Source: Phycisphaeraceae bacterium
GTDB lineage: Bacteria > Planctomycetota > Phycisphaerae > Phycisphaerales > UBA1924
Direction of reading: 5' to 3'
DNA: 64,000 nt
Assembly (NCBI GenBank): GCA_020639135.1
Contig: JACKHE010000002.1
Coordinates: 124,001-188,000, forward strand
Below are positions 1 through 7,230 of this stretch, one piece after another; position 1 is the first letter of the stretch; the number at the start of each line of letters is the position of its first letter. Below the pieces are notes generated by a model. It was given only the letters and a program-made list of their open reading frames with translations. It did no database searches and was not told the origin of the DNA. Both the position numbers and the translations under genes were made by a program.

Positions 1-1575
1 TCGCAGACGTTCGCCAGGACGCTCTCCGGCCCCTTCGGGTTCTGGGGCGATGTCGGCGCCGGGACGTTCGTCTTCGACCCGGTCGCGCAGTACGACACGC
101 ACACCGACCGCTTCGTCGTTGCCGCCGGCGAGCACACCGGCGGACGCATGTACCTCGACATCGCGATCTCAGACGATGCCGACCCCAACGGCGCCTGGAT
201 CAAGCACCGCGTGGACATGACCGACTTCGGCACGGGGATGGACTACCCGATCCTCGGGATCGACGAGGGCTCGATCTCGATCACGTGCAACTTCTTCGGC
301 GAGCCGCTCGGGGCGTGGATCTTCATCTTCGACAAGGCGCAGCTGCTCGCCGGGAAGGTCGCCATGAACCCGGTTCGGGTCTCGACGTTCAACCCACCGA
401 CCGGCGCGGTCATGAACCCCGACACCGCCCCGCCGGCGCAGTATTTCGTCTCCCCGTGGTCCGATGCGAACAACCTGCTCCGGCTCCTGGCGATCACGGA
501 TCCCAACGGCGCGCCGGCGCTCACCGAATACCAGCTCTCCGTGCCGACGTTCAACGGCCCCGTGGACGCCGATCAGCTCGGGACCACCAACCTCGCCGAC
601 ACCGTGGACTGGCGCATCAAGCACGGCGTGGTGCGCAACGGCTCAATGTGGATCGCGCACAACACCCGGGTGACCGAGCAGGGCCCGGGCGGGCCCTTCG
701 ATGTCCGGATGACCAGCAAGGCGCGATGGTACGAGATCGCCCTCAACGGCTGGCCCGCGAGCGGGAGCGAGCCGACACTCACGCAGACCGGACTGATCGA
801 CGAGGGCTTCGGTGTGCACACGTGGTGCGCCGACATCAGCGCCGACAGCGCCGGGAACGCGGCCATCGTCTTCAACAGGTCCTCCGCCGACGAGTTCATC
901 TCGGTCAGTCGGGCCGTGCGTCGAGCGACCGATCCCCCCGGGACGTTCCGCCAGGGCGTCGTTCTCAAGAGCAGCACGAGCCCGGAGACCCTCGACCGCT
1001 GGGGCGACTACGCCGGCATCCAGGAGGACCCGGTCGAACCGGGCGTCTTCTGGGGGCACGGCGAGTACCGCACGACGTCCTGGCGAACTTGGGTGGGAAG
1101 GTTCAGCCCCCAGACACCCAACCCGATTGATTTCTCACTCGAATCACCGCCCGATGGCGCGGCAGGAGTCAACGTCGCGTCGCTGCTGAACTGGGAAGAT
1201 GCCGAAGACGCCACAAGCTACGACGTGACAATCGCAACCGACCCGGACCTGATCAACACCGTTGTCACCACGAACGTCATTGCCTCATCGTGGTTGATCC
1301 CAAACGGCACGCTGGACTGCCACACGGTGTATTTCTGGGGGATCACCGCCAACGGCATCGGCGGAACCACGACCTCGACCCCCGGCGTCTTCACATTCAC
1401 GACCGGTCTGATCGCCGACCTCAACAACGACGGCGTGGTGGATACCGCCGATCTGGGGATCCTCCTCAGCGCGTTCGGCTCAGGCGGCCCCGTGGGCGAC
1501 CTGAACGGCGACAACGTCGTGGACACGGCTGATCTGGGCATACTGCTGACCGGCTTCGGGCAGGGATGCGACTGA
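1..1575 (+). CDS. Secreted protein with C-terminal dockerin-like repeats (5' partial)
   Basis: The reading frame is open from base 1, so the start codon and any signal peptide lie outside the window. About 370 residues of beta-rich sequence with no catalytic motif I recognise are followed by a fibronectin III-like segment (coded at about 1126-1410). The C terminus has two dockerin-like calcium repeats of the form DLNxDGxVDTADLGxLLxxFG, coded at about 1417-1566. In such repeats Asp/Asn at positions 1, 3, 5, 9 and 12 bind calcium, and all are present here. The same tail occurs on the subtilase at 20783 and the small protein at 23936, so it is probably a shared surface-anchoring or sorting tail. 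The N-terminal part could be a beta-propeller, but that is a guess. Confidence 0.8.
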   Translation, partial: SQTFARTLSGPFGFWGDVGAGTFVFDPVAQYDTHTDRFVVAAGEHTGGRMYLDIAISDDADPNGAWIKHRVDMTDFGTGMDYPILGIDEGSISITCNFFGEPLGAWIFIFDKAQLLAGKVAMNPVRVSTFNPPTGAVMNPDTAPPAQYFVSPWSDANNLLRLLAITDPNGAPALTEYQLSVPTFNGPVDADQLGTTNLADTVDWRIKHGVVRNGSMWIAHNTRVTEQGPGGPFDVRMTSKARWYEIALNGWPASGSEPTLTQTGLIDEGFGVHTWCADISADSAGNAAIVFNRSSADEFISVSRAVRRATDPPGTFRQGVVLKSSTSPETLDRWGDYAGIQEDPVEPGVFWGHGEYRTTSWRTWVGRFSPQTPNPIDFSLESPPDGAAGVNVASLLNWEDAEDATSYDVTIATDPDLINTVVTTNVIASSWLIPNGTLDCHTVYFWGITANGIGGTTTSTPGVFTFTTGLIADLNNDGVVDTADLGILLSAFGSGGPVGDLNGDNVVDTADLGILLTGFGQGCD

Positions 1576-1606
1576 TCGCTGCAGGGCAGTGATTCTTCAC
1601 GGAATG

Positions 1607-1646
1607 CAAAAGCAACAGCGGCGCCGGGACTCGCCCGACGCCGCTG
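1607..1646 (-). terminator. Rho-independent terminator of the first porin gene
   Basis: An inverted repeat spans 1616-1646 (13-bp arms with one wobble mismatch, loop about 5). On the minus strand it is followed by a T-rich stretch (TTGCTTTTG). It lies 44 bases past the porin stop. On the plus strand only a weak GGTTTG follows, so it may also help end the convergent gene that stops at 1575. Confidence 0.65.
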
Positions 1647-1689
1647 CGGTTTGTATCCGATGTTCGGCGTTCGGTGAACGCCGGGTGGA

Positions 1690-2937
1690 TCAGAAGAGGA
1701 GCTGGAACTGGGCGCGGATCGCGACCATATCCTTCTCAGCCGAGGGCAGCAGGCCCAGACTGGAGCCGAGCGCCGAACCGAAGCCGGCGGCCGTGCCGTT
1801 GACGAGATCGTTGTTGTCGGTTTCGTTCAGGTACCAGCACAGATCGAAGCTGAGCTTGGCGGCCTGGCCGTGCATGTAGTAGTTGGCGCCGAGCGTGATG
1901 GTGCTGAAGTCATCGTTGTTGGCCCGGTTGCTGTCCGGGGAAACCATGTCGAAGCGGCCGAAGAGTTCCCAGTCGTCCGAGACGAAGACGCCGCCCTGAA
2001 CAAGCCAACCGAAGTCGGTGCTGCTGGCGCCGCCGTTGACCTCGGTATCGGTCCCGACGAAAGCGATGAAGCAGTTCCAGCCGTCGCCCTCGGCCATGCC
2101 GTCAATCGTGTAGGCGAGCTGCTTGGTGCCGCTGGAGGCGGGGGTGTCCGGGCCGTCCTGGAAATGGATGGCGCCACCGAGCTTGGCGCCGTATTCGGAG
2201 CCGCGGGCGCTTGTGAAGTCCCTGAACTGATCCCAGGAACCGGCGGCCTTGAAATCAACTCGGGCGGTGAGGGCGAAGTCGGCGGGGGAGGCGCCGAAGT
2301 CGCTGTTCGCCGAGCGGAAACCGTCGGTGAACGCGACCTCCCAGGACCACTCATCCTGCTGCTGCGCGAGGGCGATGCCCTGGCTACGGCCCTGGCCGAA
2401 GACCGCGTCCACCACGGAGCGATCCACCGCGAGCGAGTCCTGCTCGTACAGGGCATCTTCGGTCATGAAGCCGGTCCGGCCCTGACCCCAATAGAGGGTC
2501 ATACCGTCGCCAATGTCCGTGTGGACATATGCGTCTTCGAGCATGAAGCCGCCACCCGCAGGGCTGAAGTAGCCTTGGATCGCATAGCCGAACTCGCCGT
2601 AGATCTGGCCTTCCCAGCGCAGCATGGTGCGCGGCAGGGAGAACCCGAAAACGGAGTCATCGCGCGGGGCGACCTCGTCGTTGAAGTTCGCGGTGTAGCG
2701 GGTCTGAGACTGGCCGGACATCTTCAGCGTGAAATTGCCATCGGCGGAGGAAAGGAAGAAGTGCCCGTCGTGCCCAGCGGTGCCGCCGCTCTGGAGCAGG
2801 CTTGAGCGTGATTCGGCGTCGGCGATCATTTCGGCGACAAGCGCGCGAACCCCGTCAGCATCATCGGCCAGTGCGGTGGTTCCACCAGCGGCGGTCGCCA
2901 GCGCGGCGATCGCCAGAATGGAGGTTCTGATCTTCAT
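1690..2937 (-). CDS. Outer-membrane porin of the phosphate-selective O/P type, copy 1
   Basis: A 415-residue precursor with a clear signal peptide (residues 1-24, cleavage after TTALA). It has the planctomycete-type N-terminal segment ADAESRSSLLQSGG and a beta-rich body with the spaced aromatic residues of a beta-barrel. It ends in FQLLF, the C-terminal Phe signature recognised by the outer-membrane assembly machinery. It resembles the Porin_O_P family, but ion selectivity cannot be read from sequence. The start is fixed by the signal peptide and by AAAGGA eight bases upstream of the ATG. A close paralogue lies directly upstream at 3347-4582. The two share a 22-bp block across their start codons (2933-2954 and 4578-4599), so this is a tandem duplication with separate promoters and terminators. 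Confidence 0.88.
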   Translation of the reverse strand: MKIRTSILAIAALATAAGGTTALADDADGVRALVAEMIADAESRSSLLQSGGTAGHDGHFFLSSADGNFTLKMSGQSQTRYTANFNDEVAPRDDSVFGFSLPRTMLRWEGQIYGEFGYAIQGYFSPAGGGFMLEDAYVHTDIGDGMTLYWGQGRTGFMTEDALYEQDSLAVDRSVVDAVFGQGRSQGIALAQQQDEWSWEVAFTDGFRSANSDFGASPADFALTARVDFKAAGSWDQFRDFTSARGSEYGAKLGGAIHFQDGPDTPASSGTKQLAYTIDGMAEGDGWNCFIAFVGTDTEVNGGASSTDFGWLVQGGVFVSDDWELFGRFDMVSPDSNRANNDDFSTITLGANYYMHGQAAKLSFDLCWYLNETDNNDLVNGTAAGFGSALGSSLGLLPSAEKDMVAIRAQFQLLF

Positions 2938-3034
2938 CGATGCATTCCTTTCTGAAGGAGGAAAACCGGGGTTGTTCTGATCCGGTACGAACGTGCCTTG
3001 CTGCGAACGCGGCTTGGGGCCCCCCAGCCTTTAA

Positions 3035-3057
3035 GTTTGATAGCACTAGCATACAAA
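3035..3057 (-). promoter_or_regulatory. Conserved element upstream of porin 1, likely promoter
   Basis: On the minus strand this reads TGTATGCTAGTGCTATCAAA. A similar block sits 100 bases before porin 2 (4682-4704), with about 16 of 20 positions identical. Here it lies 98 bases before the start codon. Sequence around it has diverged, so the match suggests a retained promoter core (TATGCT as a possible extended -10). Assignment as promoter is inference. Confidence 0.5.
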
Positions 3058-3139
3058 CCGATGAGGATCCCCATGGTCATCCACCGGAGCTGCGGTGTGA
3101 GCGCACTGCTTGAATTCCTTATGAGGGCGAAGCGTATGA

Positions 3140-3167
3140 CCGTCAACGGGCTGTAATCGGCTGTCAA
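3140..3167. promoter_or_regulatory. Pho-box-like direct repeats / alternative porin promoter
   Basis: Three related heptamers, CCGTCAA, CTGTAAT and CTGTCAA, start at 3140, 3151 and 3161 on the plus strand, 11 and 10 bases apart. This resembles the CTGTCAT direct repeats bound by PhoB. On the minus strand the same bases offer TTGACG, a 17-base spacer and CATAAG (3118-3123), a possible promoter reading toward porin 1. The site is about 200 bases before the porin start and oriented opposite to a classical Pho box, so it is a candidate only. Confidence 0.3.
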
Positions 3168-3284
3168 TTAAGAGATTGTGAATCAATGACCTTGGCCGAC
3201 GAAGCCGGCAGCGCCCTGAGAACAGGGCCGTATCCCGGAATCCAACGCACCCGCGGCCTACTGGGTCGGGCCGTTGCGACAATG

Positions 3285-3320
3285 AAAAAGGCGTGCTCCG
3301 GAGATCTCCGGAGCACGCCT
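3285..3320 (-). terminator. Strong rho-independent terminator of porin 2
   Basis: A near-perfect palindrome at 3289-3320 (AGGCGTGCTCCGGAG on one arm) is followed on the minus strand by TTTTT. It begins 26 bases after the stop codon of the 3347-4582 porin gene and separates the two porin transcription units. Confidence 0.9.
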
Positions 3321-3346
3321 GAATGCTGATCAAGATCAGACTCGAA

Positions 3347-4582
3347 TCAGAAGAGAAGCTGGAACTGAGCGCGGATCGCGATCTCGTCGTTCTCAGCGCT
3401 CGGGGTCAGGCCGAGGCTGTTGCTGGCGGCGATGCCGTTGACGAGGTCGTTGCCGGCGGAGTCGTTGAGGAACCACTGCAGGTCCACGGTGAACTTGGCG
3501 GCCTGCCCGTGGATGTAGTAGTTGGCGCCGACGGTGATGGTGTTGAAGTCATCGTTGCCGGCACGGTTGCTGTCGGGGGAGACGAGGTCCCAGCGCCCGA
3601 AGACTTCCCAATCGTCGGAGACGAAGATGCCGCCCTGGGCAACGATGCCGAAGTCATCGGTGTCGGTGCCGACATCGGGGGCGGTGTGCAGGCCGACGAA
3701 CGCGACGTAGGCGTTCCAGCCGTCACCCTCAGCCTGACCGTCGATCGAGTACGCGAACACGTCGGTCTGGTTGGCCAGAGGGGCGTCCGGGCTCTGCTGC
3801 CAGTGGGCGGCGAGACCCAGCTTCGCGGCGTACGCGGAGCCCGAGGCGGAGGTGAACTGGTCGAACTGCGACCAGTCGCCGTCAGCCTTGAACTCCAGGC
3901 GGCCGGTCAGCGCCCAGTCCGCGGGGGAGGCGCCGAAGTCGCTGTTCGCGGAGTTGAGGCCGTCGCTGAAGCCGGCCCACCAGCGCCAGTCCTCGTTGGA
4001 CTGGTGAAGCCAGATACCCTGGCTGCGGCCCTGACCGAAGACCGCGTTCACGACGGACTGATCAGCGGCGAGGGAGTGGGTCTCGGACAGCATGTCCTCC
4101 CAGAGAACGGGCATGCGGAGCTGACCGAAGAGGAGGGTCAGGCCGTCGCCGAGGTCCGTGTGGATGTAGGCGTCCTCGAGGGTGAAGCCGCCGCCGGCGC
4201 GGTTGAACATGCCCTGGATCGCGTAGCCGAACTCACCGTAGATCTGGCCGTCGAAGCGCAGCGCGGTGCGGGGCTGGTTGAAGCCGGGGGTGAAGTCATC
4301 AACGGCGTTGTCGTCGTTGAAGTTCAGCGTGTAACGCGTCTGGGACTGGCCGGAGAAGTTCAGGGTGAAGTTTCCGTCGGCGGAGGAGAGGAAGAAGTGA
4401 CCGTTGTGGCCCGCGGTGCCGCCGCTTTGCAGCAGGCTGGAGCGGGACTCCGCGTCGGCGATCATTTCAGCAACCAGAGCGCGAACACCATCGGCGTCCG
4501 TGGTTGGCGCCGCGATCGCCGAGGTCCCGCCAGCGGCGGTGACCAGAGCGGCGATGGCCAGCATTCGTGTCTTCAAGTTCAT
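3347..4582 (-). CDS. Outer-membrane porin of the phosphate-selective O/P type, copy 2
   Basis: A 411-residue paralogue of the protein at 1690-2937. It has a signal peptide ending near SAIA, the same SRSSLLQSGG segment, a barrel-like body and the identical FQLLF terminus. Similarity is highest at both ends and lower in the middle, the usual pattern when barrel strands are kept but loops diverge. The start is set by the signal peptide and by AAAGGA in the 22-bp block shared with copy 1. The gene has its own upstream element (4682-4704) and terminator (3285-3320), so it is probably monocistronic. The pair may serve different substrates or conditions; this is inferred only from the separate control regions. 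Confidence 0.88.
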   Translation of the reverse strand: MNLKTRMLAIAALVTAAGGTSAIAAPTTDADGVRALVAEMIADAESRSSLLQSGGTAGHNGHFFLSSADGNFTLNFSGQSQTRYTLNFNDDNAVDDFTPGFNQPRTALRFDGQIYGEFGYAIQGMFNRAGGGFTLEDAYIHTDLGDGLTLLFGQLRMPVLWEDMLSETHSLAADQSVVNAVFGQGRSQGIWLHQSNEDWRWWAGFSDGLNSANSDFGASPADWALTGRLEFKADGDWSQFDQFTSASGSAYAAKLGLAAHWQQSPDAPLANQTDVFAYSIDGQAEGDGWNAYVAFVGLHTAPDVGTDTDDFGIVAQGGIFVSDDWEVFGRWDLVSPDSNRAGNDDFNTITVGANYYIHGQAAKFTVDLQWFLNDSAGNDLVNGIAASNSLGLTPSAENDEIAIRAQFQLLF

Positions 4583-4681
4583 CGATGCATTCCTTTCTGC
4601 AGAAACGGTAGGAGCGGGGGAGGCCCTATCCGGTTAGCCGTCCGCCGATCACAAGACCAGCGGCCCCCGGGCCCAATCGAC

Positions 4682-4704
4682 TTGGTAAGCACTCACATAC
4701 ATAT
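4682..4704 (-). promoter_or_regulatory. Conserved element upstream of porin 2, likely promoter
   Basis: On the minus strand it reads ATATGTATGTGAGTGCTTAC and onward, matching the TGTATG-nn-AGTGCT core at 3035-3057 before porin 1. The distance to the start codon is about 100 bases in both cases. A TTGATC hexamer lies further upstream on the minus strand. Promoter function is inferred from the conserved position. Confidence 0.5.
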
Positions 4705-5056
4705 TGTTACCGCACACTGTATCGGCGATCAAGAGGGCCTCAGGACGGAATTTCGCGCCGGTGCACAACTCTCGGACGCGAAAAACGCCGATCGGCATGT
4801 TCCTGGAGTCCGAGAAAACCATGATTTCTGGCGATTCCCGGGCAGGTCCGCAGTGACGTGCGGGCCCGCAACCTGGGCGACACGAGCCCTGATATCAGCC
4901 GTAAATCATTGATATCATTGATCTTGAATGGAATATCGGGTCGCGTCTCTCGGGGTGATCAGTCACCGGTCAGCGCCCGAGCTGTGCGCAGTTCCCCATG
5001 ATTGGGGGAGTCAGTCGTTGACGCCAGGTGGGCCCACGCCGAGGGATCCTTCAATG
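4705..5056. other. Non-coding interval between porin 2 and the tRNA terminator
   Basis: No convincing coding frame was found in these 350 bases. The stretch is more AT-rich than its surroundings around 4890-4930 and contains the paired TGATATCA palindromes annotated separately. The rest shows no clear hairpin, promoter or RNA fold that I can support. Confidence 0.5.
4890..4917. promoter_or_regulatory. Paired TGATATCA palindromes, possible operator
   Basis: Two copies of the perfect 8-bp palindrome TGATATCA start at 4890 and 4910, exactly 20 bases apart, or about two helical turns. Such spacing is typical of binding sites for a dimeric regulator on one DNA face. The pair lies about 310 bases upstream of porin 2 and downstream of the tRNA. 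No regulator gene is adjacent, so the target is unknown. Confidence 0.3.
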
Positions 5057-5083
5057 AAAAAACCCGGTCCTGCCGGACCGGGT
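5057..5083 (-). terminator. Rho-independent terminator after tRNA-Val
   Basis: Perfect 9-bp arms (ACCCGGTCC and its complement) with a 4-base loop lie at 5062-5083, followed on the minus strand by TTTTTT. It starts 16 bases past the tRNA 3' end. Confidence 0.9.
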
Positions 5084-5098
5084 ACCCCTGTGGAAAAG

Positions 5099-5172
5099 TG
5101 GGCGATACTGGACTTGAACCAGTGACCTCCTCGATGTCAACGAGGCGCGCTAGCCAACTGCGCCAATCGCCC
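5099..5172 (-). tRNA. tRNA-Val (anticodon GAC)
   Basis: The minus strand folds as a cloverleaf. The acceptor stem is GGGCGAT/ATCGCCC. The anticodon stem CCTCG/CGAGG encloses the loop TTGACAT, which gives anticodon GAC. The T arm contains GGTTCAAGTC. The discriminator base is A at 5099. The 3' CCA is not encoded; CTT follows. The gene is transcribed alone and ends at the terminator at 5057-5083. A TATCAT hexamer 68 bases upstream is a possible but weak -10. Confidence 0.95.
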
Positions 5173-5388
5173 GTGAACACTCGATTTCCGGCGCTTGGGC
5201 ACCGTCCGTCGATCCCCGCGCCGGCGGCTTGGGGCGGTCATGATAGCCGGGATTTCGGCGTTCGCCAGTGGGGGGTTGAGTGGGCCTGAGGGTTCGATCC
5301 GGGGATTTCTTATGGTCTGTAATCCTGAACTCCCGGGTACGCTGGCAGCCGTCAGGGCCGCTTTCCGCCTGGAGCCCGGAGACACACC

Positions 5389-7071
5389 ATGAGACTTCCC
5401 TACACCCTTGCCGTGCCGATCCTCTCGGCATTCCTGTTCGCAACCGGTTGCGCGACGGCCCCGGCGCCGCTGGCGCCGCAGACCCCGGGGGCCACCGGGG
5501 CTAGCCTCTACGGCGGCTTCGGCGACTACTCGCGCCGCGTGACCACAACATCTCGTGCCGCGCAGCGGTGGTTCGACCAGGGGATGCAGCTCCTCTACGG
5601 GTTCAACCACGACGAAGCGGTCCGCGCCTTTCTCGAGGCCGCGGCCAACGACCCCGGCTGCGCGATGGCGTACTGGGGCATCGCGTACGCCAACGGGATG
5701 AACATCAATGATCCTGACATGACCGAGCAGCGGTCGCGCGACGCCTACAGCGCGATGACCCGCGCGATGGAGCTCATCGACACCGTCACACCCGCCGAGC
5801 GTGCCCTGATCGAATCGGTGCACGCGCGGTACGCGTGGCCCCCGCCGAGGGACCGGCGCCGTCTCGACGAGGCGTACGCCGAATCGCTGGGTAGCGCGTG
5901 GGCGAGGTTCCCCAACGATCCGGACATCGGCGCGCTGTACGCCGAGTCGCTGATGGACCTCCAGCCCTGGGACTACTGGACGAGCGACGGCGAGCCCAAG
6001 GGCCGCATCGAGGAGGTCGTGGACACGCTCGAGCGTGTGATCGCGATGCGTCCGGATCACGCCGGCGCCAACCACTTCTACATCCACGCCGTCGAGGCCT
6101 CGCAGGACCCCGATTGCGCCGTCCCCGCCGCCGAGCGTCTGGCGCATCTCGTCCCGGCTTCTGGGCACCTCGTGCACATGCCTTCGCACGTGTTCATCCG
6201 CGTGGGCCGCTACGACGATGCGGCGCTCGCCAACGAGGCCGCGATCGACGCGGACCGTGCCTACTTCGAGGCCGCGAACAAGGAGCAGGGCTTCTACCAG
6301 CTGTACTACGCGCACAACCTGCACTTCCTGGCGTTCGCGTCGATGATGGAGGGTCGTTACGAGACCGCGATCCGGGCGGCCAACGAGCTCGAGAGCCAGA
6401 TCCCCGAGGAGTTCATCCGCCAGATGCCCGAGCTCGTCGAGGGGATCATGTCCACGTCGCTGCACGTGATGATCCGCTTCGGCAGGTGGGAGGAGATCCT
6501 GGAGGTCCCCGAGCCCGCCGAGTTCCGCCTGCTCAGCCGCGCCGTGAGGCTCTACGCCCGTGGCATCGCGCTCTCGGCGCTGGGCAGGACCGGGGAGGCG
6601 CGCATCGAGATGGCCGCATTCGAGGAGGCGATCGCCAGGGTCCCGGTGGACTGGTGGGTCTTCAACAACCACGTCCACGATGTGCTGCCGATCGCGCGGG
6701 CGATGCTCGAGGGCGAGCTCGCCTACCGCGAGGGCCGCACGTCGGAGGCCTTCGAGATCCTCCGTCGGGGCGTCGCCGCCGAGGATGCGCTCGTGTACGA
6801 CGAGCCCCCGGGGTGGATGCTCCCGGTCCGGCACGCGCTGGGCGCGCTGCTGATGGGCGACAACCGCTACGGCGAGGCCGAACGCGTGTACCGCGAGGAC
6901 CTGCGCCGCAACCGCGAGAACGGCTGGGCGCTGCTGGGCCTTCAGAACGCGCTCAAGGCTCAGGGCAGGACGGCAGAAGCCGATGCGCTGAACATGCGGA
7001 TCGCCGCGGCGTGGCCCCGCAAGGACGTGTCGCCGACCTCATCGTGCTACTGCCAGCCGGCGACGGACTGA
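5389..7071 (+). CDS. TPR-repeat lipoprotein
   Basis: A 560-residue protein with an N-terminal lipoprotein signal (lipobox ATGC, Cys21), so it is probably membrane-anchored facing the periplasm. It then has TPR-like helical repeats. The segment WFDQGMQLLYGFNHDEA near residues 62-78 and the following CAMAYWGIAYANGMN are hallmarks of a widespread TPR family of unknown function. More repeats lie at about 280-330 and 480-550. No enzymatic motif was seen. The start is supported by GGAG nine bases upstream and by the signal peptide. TGTAAT at 5318-5323 is a weak -10 candidate. It appears monocistronic, converging on the cytochrome cassette across the structured repeat at 7081-7206. Confidence 0.8.
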   Translation: MRLPYTLAVPILSAFLFATGCATAPAPLAPQTPGATGASLYGGFGDYSRRVTTTSRAAQRWFDQGMQLLYGFNHDEAVRAFLEAAANDPGCAMAYWGIAYANGMNINDPDMTEQRSRDAYSAMTRAMELIDTVTPAERALIESVHARYAWPPPRDRRRLDEAYAESLGSAWARFPNDPDIGALYAESLMDLQPWDYWTSDGEPKGRIEEVVDTLERVIAMRPDHAGANHFYIHAVEASQDPDCAVPAAERLAHLVPASGHLVHMPSHVFIRVGRYDDAALANEAAIDADRAYFEAANKEQGFYQLYYAHNLHFLAFASMMEGRYETAIRAANELESQIPEEFIRQMPELVEGIMSTSLHVMIRFGRWEEILEVPEPAEFRLLSRAVRLYARGIALSALGRTGEARIEMAAFEEAIARVPVDWWVFNNHVHDVLPIARAMLEGELAYREGRTSEAFEILRRGVAAEDALVYDEPPGWMLPVRHALGALLMGDNRYGEAERVYREDLRRNRENGWALLGLQNALKAQGRTAEADALNMRIAAAWPRKDVSPTSSCYCQPATD

Positions 7072-7080
7072 TCAACGACC

Positions 7081-7206
7081 GTGCCACAACTCGAGCCCGT
7101 GCCACGACACGAGCCCGTGCCACTACAACGCCGCTGCGGCGTTGTAGTGCTTTCACGAGGTGCGTTTCAAAGACACTCCAGCGCCGAAGAGGCGTTGTCG
7201 TGGCAC
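7081..7206. repeat. Nested direct and inverted repeats with a perfect hairpin
   Basis: Three 18-base units beginning GTGCCAC start at 7081, 7099 and 7117 (the third diverges after the first half). The third runs into a perfect 13-bp hairpin at 7121-7149 (arm CACTACAACGCCG, loop CTG). An inverted copy of the unit start, GTGCCACGACAACGCC read on the minus strand, lies at 7191-7206 and pairs with 7117-7132 with one mismatch. The element sits between two convergent genes. It may act as a terminator (CTTTC follows on the plus strand) or be a REP-like mobile palindrome. No other copy was noticed in the window. Confidence 0.6.
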
Positions 7207-7230
7207 GGAGCGCGGTTGTTGGGCTTGTTC

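Noticed and set aside
7081..7134. Possible CRISPR array
   Set aside because: Three 18-base units directly abutting without spacers; no cas genes. Treated as a structured repeat.
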